Origin: Candidatus Uhrbacteria bacterium
Lineage (GTDB): Bacteria; Patescibacteriota; Patescibacteriia; UBA9934; UBA11717
DNA: 8,741 bases
NCBI GenBank assembly: GCA_018701105.1
Contig: JABIWD010000048.1
Location: 1-8,741 of the forward strand
Reading direction: 5' to 3'
The position numbers were made by a program, and so were the translations under genes. Positions 6,084 through 8,741 of the stretch are shown here, piece after piece (the stretch's first letter is position 1; each line of letters begins with the position of its first letter). The notes beneath the pieces are model-generated. The model did no database searches, had not been told where the DNA came from, and saw nothing but the letters and a program-made list of their open reading frames with translations.

Positions 6084-6112
6084 TTTCTAACACACGCTAC
6101 CGAATACGTCAA
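6084..6112 (-). promoter_or_regulatory. Possible promoter for the prfA-prmC gap transcript
   Basis: On the minus strand TTGACG (6112-6107) is followed by a 17-bp spacer and TAGAAA (6089-6084), with TGT just before the second box. The -35 is good and the -10 is only four of six. Transcription would begin near 6077, about at the GTG of the candidate small gene, giving an RNA of roughly 190 bases up to the terminator. Confidence 0.3.
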
Positions 6113-6135
6113 GAGACGGCGCACGGCCGTCTCTT
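6111..6135. terminator. Ten-bp perfect hairpin just after prfA
   Basis: AAGAGACGGC (6111-6120) pairs perfectly with GCCGTCTCTT (6126-6135) around loop GCACG. It begins three bases after the prfA stop on the minus strand. The T-run is very short in either direction, so it may be a weak terminator or a 3'-end-stabilising hairpin rather than an efficient stop. Confidence 0.5.
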
Positions 6136-6137
6136 TG

Positions 6138-7172
6138 TTACTCTTCTCGCGCAGCCTTCTTCAGTGCTGTCACGAGGTCTTGGATATTGCCATCCATGAT
6201 TGAAGGGAGGTTGTTCCAGCTCTCTTTGATTCTGTGATCGGTCACTCGATCCTGTGGGAAGTTGTATGTTCGAATTTTCTCTGACCGGTCACCAGTTCCA
6301 ATCTGTGAACGACGTTGGTCGTCGAGTTCTTTCTGCTTCTCGTCCTCTCTTGCCTGGAAAAGTCGCGCACGCATCACGGCTAATGCTTTTATCTTGTTTT
6401 GTGTCTGCGATCGCTCGTCCTGACAGTAGACGATTAGTCCAGTTGGCTTGTGGATGATGCGGATTGCAGAGTACGTTGTATTAACGCTCTGACCACCGGC
6501 CCCTGTTGATGTTGTTGCCTGGATGTCGAGCTCGTTCAAGTCGAGTTCAAAGTCTTCTTCTTCAATTTTAGGTAAAACGGCCACCGAAGCTGCGGATGTG
6601 TGGACTCGTCCAGCTTTTTCGGTTTCCGGAACTCGTTGCACGCGGTGCACGCCAGACTCATAACGGAGTGAGCCGTATACGTTCTCTCCTGATACCTCCA
6701 CAAAAGCTTCCTTGAGTCCGCCGAGCTCGGTTCCGCTCGAGCTTATGATAGATGTTTTCCATCCTGTCTCTTCTGCGTATCGCAAGTACATGCGCATAAG
6801 CTCTCCGGCAAACAACGCGGCTTCGTCTCCACCTGTTCCTGCGCGGAACTCCATGATGGCGTCGTTGGCGTCGAGTGGATCTGGTGGAAGCATTATCAAA
6901 CTGAGCGCTTCTTTCTGTTCTGCGATCTCGGGCTCAAGTCCATCAACCTCCTGCTGCGCAATTTCTCCCATCTCTGCGTCGTCGAGCATTTCCTTCGCGC
7001 TCACAAGCTGTGCTTCGAGTAGGGCGATCTCCTTGGCAGCTTCAACAACAGCATTTACATGCTTATATTCTCTCGATATTTCTGCGTACCGTTTCTGGTC
7101 GCTGATTACAGAGGGATCGGACAGGAGCTTCTCTAGTTCGTCCTTTTTATTGTTGAATTCTGGGATTGTCAT
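6138..7172 (-). CDS. prfA: Peptide chain release factor 1 (RF1)
   Basis: This 344-residue class I release factor recognises UAA and UAG in the ribosomal A site and triggers hydrolysis of the peptidyl-tRNA ester. Residues 1-95 form the helical domain 1. RF1 identity is set by the codon-recognition tripeptide PxT, here PET (182-184, in VQRVPETEKAGRVHTSA), rather than the SPF of RF2. The catalytic GGQ is at 226-228 in STGAGGQSVNTT, followed by the family segment CQDERSQTQNK (250-260). It is slightly shorter than the E. coli protein (360), mainly through a compact N-terminus. The ATG at 7172 is supported by an extended -10 six bases upstream. It lies between rpmE and prmC in the classical order, but a strong terminator separates it from rpmE, so it is transcribed on its own. 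The GGQ glutamine is the expected substrate of the nearby PrmC. Confidence 0.97.
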   Translation of the reverse strand: MTIPEFNNKKDELEKLLSDPSVISDQKRYAEISREYKHVNAVVEAAKEIALLEAQLVSAKEMLDDAEMGEIAQQEVDGLEPEIAEQKEALSLIMLPPDPLDANDAIMEFRAGTGGDEAALFAGELMRMYLRYAEETGWKTSIISSSGTELGGLKEAFVEVSGENVYGSLRYESGVHRVQRVPETEKAGRVHTSAASVAVLPKIEEEDFELDLNELDIQATTSTGAGGQSVNTTYSAIRIIHKPTGLIVYCQDERSQTQNKIKALAVMRARLFQAREDEKQKELDDQRRSQIGTGDRSEKIRTYNFPQDRVTDHRIKESWNNLPSIMDGNIQDLVTALKKAAREE

Positions 7173-7178
7173 AGCGGT

Positions 7179-7187
7179 ATATTAGCA
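7179..7187 (-). promoter_or_regulatory. Extended -10 promoter for leaderless prfA
   Basis: On the minus strand TGCTAATAT (hexamer TAATAT, 7184-7179) ends exactly six bases before the prfA ATG. It directly follows the T-run of the rpmE terminator, so no separate -35 region exists. No SD is present. Confidence 0.7.
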
Positions 7188-7188
7188 C

Positions 7189-7218
7189 AAAAACGCTCGC
7201 CACAATGGCGAGCGTTTT
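7189..7218 (-). terminator. Intrinsic terminator after rpmE
   Basis: A perfect 12-bp stem, AAAACGCTCGCC (7190-7201) with GGCGAGCGTTTT (7207-7218), around loop ACAAT. On the minus strand it starts two bases after the rpmE TAA and ends in five T (7193-7189). On the plus strand it also has a TTTT arm, so it may be bidirectional. Confidence 0.9.
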
Positions 7219-7220
7219 GC

Positions 7221-7514
7221 TTATTTCTTTTCAGGCTCCATTTCAGCCTTCTTTTTCTCTTCTCGCTCAGCACGTCGCTTGGCCTCTTTGTCCTTCTTTG
7301 ATCGGACTTCTCCGGCCTTCTTCCCGATACGTGTCTGGAATTTCTCAACTCGTCGAGCTGAGTCAAGAATCTTCTGTGTTCCCGTGTAGAACGGGTGACA
7401 CTTGTTGCAAAGCTCAGTTAAGATTGCCTCGGATGTCGACCCTGTTTCGAAGGTATTTCCGCAAGCACACTTCACAGCTGCTTTGACGTTATATTGTGGA
7501 TGAATATTTTTCAT
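7221..7514 (-). CDS. rpmE: Large-subunit ribosomal protein bL31, zinc-binding (C+) form
   Basis: This 97-residue bL31 sits at the central protuberance and bridges the two ribosomal subunits. It begins with the family signature MKNIHPQYN. The four zinc-ligand cysteines of the C+ form are present: Cys16 and Cys18 (CACG), Cys36 and Cys39 (CNKCHPFYTG, the most conserved bL31 block). Residues 40-66 complete the normal domain; the last 30 or so residues are an added Lys/Glu/Arg-rich tail, absent from the 70-residue E. coli protein. I chose ATG 7514 rather than the in-frame TTG three codons upstream because it matches the family start. The leader of about 38 bases has no clear SD. A consensus promoter is at 7558-7586, back to back with the rpsB promoter. 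Zinc-binding L31 suggests zinc-replete growth; no C- paralogue is in the window. Confidence 0.95.
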   Translation of the reverse strand: MKNIHPQYNVKAAVKCACGNTFETGSTSEAILTELCNKCHPFYTGTQKILDSARRVEKFQTRIGKKAGEVRSKKDKEAKRRAEREEKKKAEMEPEKK

Positions 7515-7557
7515 AAAACTCAATGACCGCTTGTATACGGTTCGTTAATGTGCCGCG

Positions 7558-7586
7558 ATCGTACCAATACATAGGAATTTTGTCAA
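7558..7586 (-). promoter_or_regulatory. Consensus sigma70 promoter for rpmE
   Basis: On the minus strand TTGACA (7586-7581), 17-bp spacer, TACGAT (7563-7558), with TGG just before the hexamer. Transcription should start near 7551, leaving a leader of about 38 bases that contains a small ACCG/CGGT hairpin. Its -35 is 25 bp from the -35 of the divergent rpsB promoter, so shared upstream control is possible. Confidence 0.85.
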
Positions 7587-7611
7587 TATCGCTTACATCG
7601 GCCATTTATGA

Positions 7612-7640
7612 TTGACAAAAAACGCCTATTTCCGTATACT
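7612..7640 (+). promoter_or_regulatory. Consensus sigma70 promoter for rpsB-tsf
   Basis: TTGACA (7612-7617), exact 17-bp spacer, TATACT (7635-7640). Transcription should start near 7647, giving a leader of about 94 bases before the rpsB ATG at 7741. It is the best-matching promoter in the window, as expected for a highly expressed ribosomal operon. Confidence 0.9.
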
Positions 7641-7646
7641 CGCGCT

Positions 7647-7740
7647 ATCTTAATCACACAGTTTTCTGTGCCACGTACTAAGGGCCTGTCGGGTTTATCT
7701 CGATCCTTAGACGGCAGAAAACGACGAAAACAAGGAAATT
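7647..7740 (+). promoter_or_regulatory. Structured rpsB 5' leader, candidate S2 autoregulatory site
   Basis: Two hairpins are visible. The first is CACAG-TTTT-CTGTG around 7657-7670. The second is larger: CTAAGG (7678-7683) with CCTTAG (7705-7710), enclosing an internal loop and a 5-bp stem TCGGG/CTCGA (7689-7693 with 7699-7703). An alternative pairing of GCC(T)GTC (7684-7690) with GACGGC (7710-7715) would disrupt the second. A weak AAGGA (7732-7736) lies four bases before the ATG. S2-mediated feedback on rpsB-tsf is known in other bacteria; its operation here is inference. Confidence 0.5.
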
Positions 7741-8493
7741 ATGTCAAAAGTACCTACATTGGAGGAATTACTAGAGGCGGGTGTCCATTTTGGACATCAG
7801 TCATCACGATGGCACCCAAAAATGGGTGAGTTTATTTTTGGAAAGCGTGGAGGAGTTCATATCATCGACCTCGAGAAGACTCAGTCTCAGTTGGAGAAAG
7901 CTAAGACTTTCGTTGCTGGAATCGTGAGCCGAGGAGGATACGTGATGTTCTTGGGAACCAAAGCTCAGACAAAGGGGTACGTTGAAGCAGCTGCAAAGAG
8001 TTGTGGAATGCCCTACGTTACAGAGCGATGGCTTGGAGGGACAATTACGAACTTCGAGGAGATCCATAAGCTTATTAAGCGATTGGCAGATTTGAAGCGC
8101 CGAAAAGAGACTGGAGACTTGAAGAAGTACAAGAAGAAGGAGCAGTTGATGTTTGCGCGAGAGATCGAAGACCTTGAAGAGAAGGTCGGTGGAATCGCAA
8201 CACTTTCAAAACTTCCCGAAGCAGTTATCGTATTCGACGTTCGAAACGAGTTGACTGCGGTTAAAGAGGCGAGTCGGTCTGGTGTTAAGGTGGTTGCTTT
8301 GTGCGACACTAACATTAACCCACGACCTATCGACTACGTTGTTCCTTCAAACGACGACGCAGTTCGATCTATCGAGTTGATGACAAACCAGTTCGCAGAA
8401 GCTGTACTGGAAGGAAAGAAGAATGCACCAGTGAAAGGTGCTGTGAAGCCTGGAGCAAAGAAGCCAGTAGCAAAAAAAGTAGCAATAAAATAA
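7741..8493 (+). CDS. rpsB: Small-subunit ribosomal protein uS2
   Basis: This 250-residue uS2 is bound at the head-body junction of the 30S subunit and is needed for recruitment of bS1 where that is present. The N-terminal family block LLEAGVHFGHQSSRWHPKM (10-28) and the segment IDLEKT are intact. The conserved RWLGGTITNF lies near residues 96-105, the coiled-coil hairpin (charged, EDLEEKVGG) around 115-150, and the CDTNINPRPIDYVVPSNDD block near 188-206. Length is normal, ending in a Lys/Ala/Pro-rich basic tail (KPGAKKPVAKK). The ATG is fixed by the family start and by AAGGA four bases upstream. It is the first gene of the rpsB-tsf operon; tsf follows after nine bases. Confidence 0.97.
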   Translation: MSKVPTLEELLEAGVHFGHQSSRWHPKMGEFIFGKRGGVHIIDLEKTQSQLEKAKTFVAGIVSRGGYVMFLGTKAQTKGYVEAAAKSCGMPYVTERWLGGTITNFEEIHKLIKRLADLKRRKETGDLKKYKKKEQLMFAREIEDLEEKVGGIATLSKLPEAVIVFDVRNELTAVKEASRSGVKVVALCDTNINPRPIDYVVPSNDDAVRSIELMTNQFAEAVLEGKKNAPVKGAVKPGAKKPVAKKVAIK

Positions 8494-8502
8494 ATTAGTA
8501 CT

Positions 8503-8741
8503 ATGGGAATTGACGCAAAGACAGTTGGAGAACTCCGAGACCGAACAGGTGCAGGAATGATGGCAGCGAAAAAAGCACTTACAGAGTCGAACGGAGACAT
8601 GGACGCAGCGATCGAGATCTTGAAGAAGAGCGGAGCGGCTAAAGCTGCTAAGCGTTCAGGACGATCAACAGGAGAAGGTTTGATCTACAGTTACATCCAT
8701 GGAACAGGAAAGCTTGGTGTGATGTTGGAACTTCAGTGTGA
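8503..8741 (+). CDS. tsf: Elongation factor Ts, N-terminal part (cut by window edge)
   Basis: EF-Ts releases GDP from EF-Tu so that it can be reloaded with GTP. The 79 visible residues contain the N-terminal UBA-like domain with the signature LRDRTGAGMM (11-20), then KKALTESNGDMDAAIEILKK, and the beginning of the core domain (GEGLIYSYIHG). The canonical Asp-Cys after GAGMM is replaced by Ala-Ala. The gene runs off the right edge without a stop. It starts nine bases after rpsB with no SD, so translation is probably coupled to rpsB, in the operon order found in most bacteria. Confidence 0.95.
   Translation, partial: MGIDAKTVGELRDRTGAGMMAAKKALTESNGDMDAAIEILKKSGAAKAAKRSGRSTGEGLIYSYIHGTGKLGVMLELQC

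Noticed and set aside
6712..7185. 157-codon plus-strand open frame inside prfA
   Set aside because: Ser/Ala-rich composition is typical of antisense shadow; RF1 on the other strand is unambiguous.
7515..7523. TTG start giving bL31 three extra residues
   Set aside because: The family begins with MKxIHP; ATG 7514 gives exactly that and the TTG has no SD.
7678..7715. H-type pseudoknot in the rpsB leader
   Set aside because: The two stems would need connecting loops of zero length, which is sterically unlikely; treated as alternative pairings.
609..8741. UGA recoding as in Gracilibacteria/Absconditabacteria
   Set aside because: No in-frame TGA occurs in any recognised gene and tryptophans are TGG; TGA ends the first gene.
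1..8741. CRISPR arrays, insertion sequences, tRNA genes
   Set aside because: No regularly spaced repeats, transposase-like frames, terminal inverted repeats or cloverleaf sequences were seen on either strand.

Overview
The window is an ordinary-looking bacterial chromosomal segment that fits a Candidate Phyla Radiation (Patescibacteria) genome. That placement is an inference from gene content: a RodA-type SEDS protein next to a small unknown zinc-ribbon protein, an L25/CTC protein with a long acidic tail, a membrane-anchored DUF3048 protein, and mostly leaderless starts. No rRNA marker is present to confirm it. The standard code fits: tryptophan is TGG and no TGA occurs inside the recognised genes.

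Layout, left to right. (a) 2-457: 3' end of a very acidic, GC-rich gene of unknown function, followed by a gene-poor stretch (458-608) with a long imperfect hairpin holding a 14-base perfect match to the complement of the usual 16S rRNA 3' end. (b) 609-3144, plus strand: an unknown single-span membrane protein, an intrinsic terminator, rodA, and a 127-residue zinc-ribbon protein. (c) 3227-5030, plus strand: rplY/ctc (L25) overlapping a DUF3048 gene by 11 bases. (d) 7514 down to 5019, minus strand: rpmE (L31), prfA (RF1), a 267-base gap with a candidate small gene or RNA, and prmC. This is the classical rpmE-prfA-prmC order, and its last gene overlaps the DUF3048 gene tail to tail. (e) 7612-8741, plus strand: a strong promoter, a structured leader, rpsB (S2) and the start of tsf (EF-Ts), cut by the window edge.

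Functionally, most of (c)-(e) serves translation: three ribosomal proteins, the factor that ends translation at UAA/UAG, the enzyme expected to methylate that factor's GGQ glutamine, and the nucleotide-exchange factor of EF-Tu. rodA builds peptidoglycan.

The most notable signal is how genes start. rodA, the zinc-ribbon gene, prfA and prmC each have an extended -10 element (TGnTAnnnT) exactly six bases before the ATG, which implies leaderless mRNAs without Shine-Dalgarno sites. The gene at 609 is similar with nine bases. The ribosomal protein genes rplY, rpmE and rpsB instead have TTGACA-17 bp-TATACT-like promoters and real 5' leaders. No CRISPR array, mobile element or tRNA was seen, and I found no clearly new multi-gene system.
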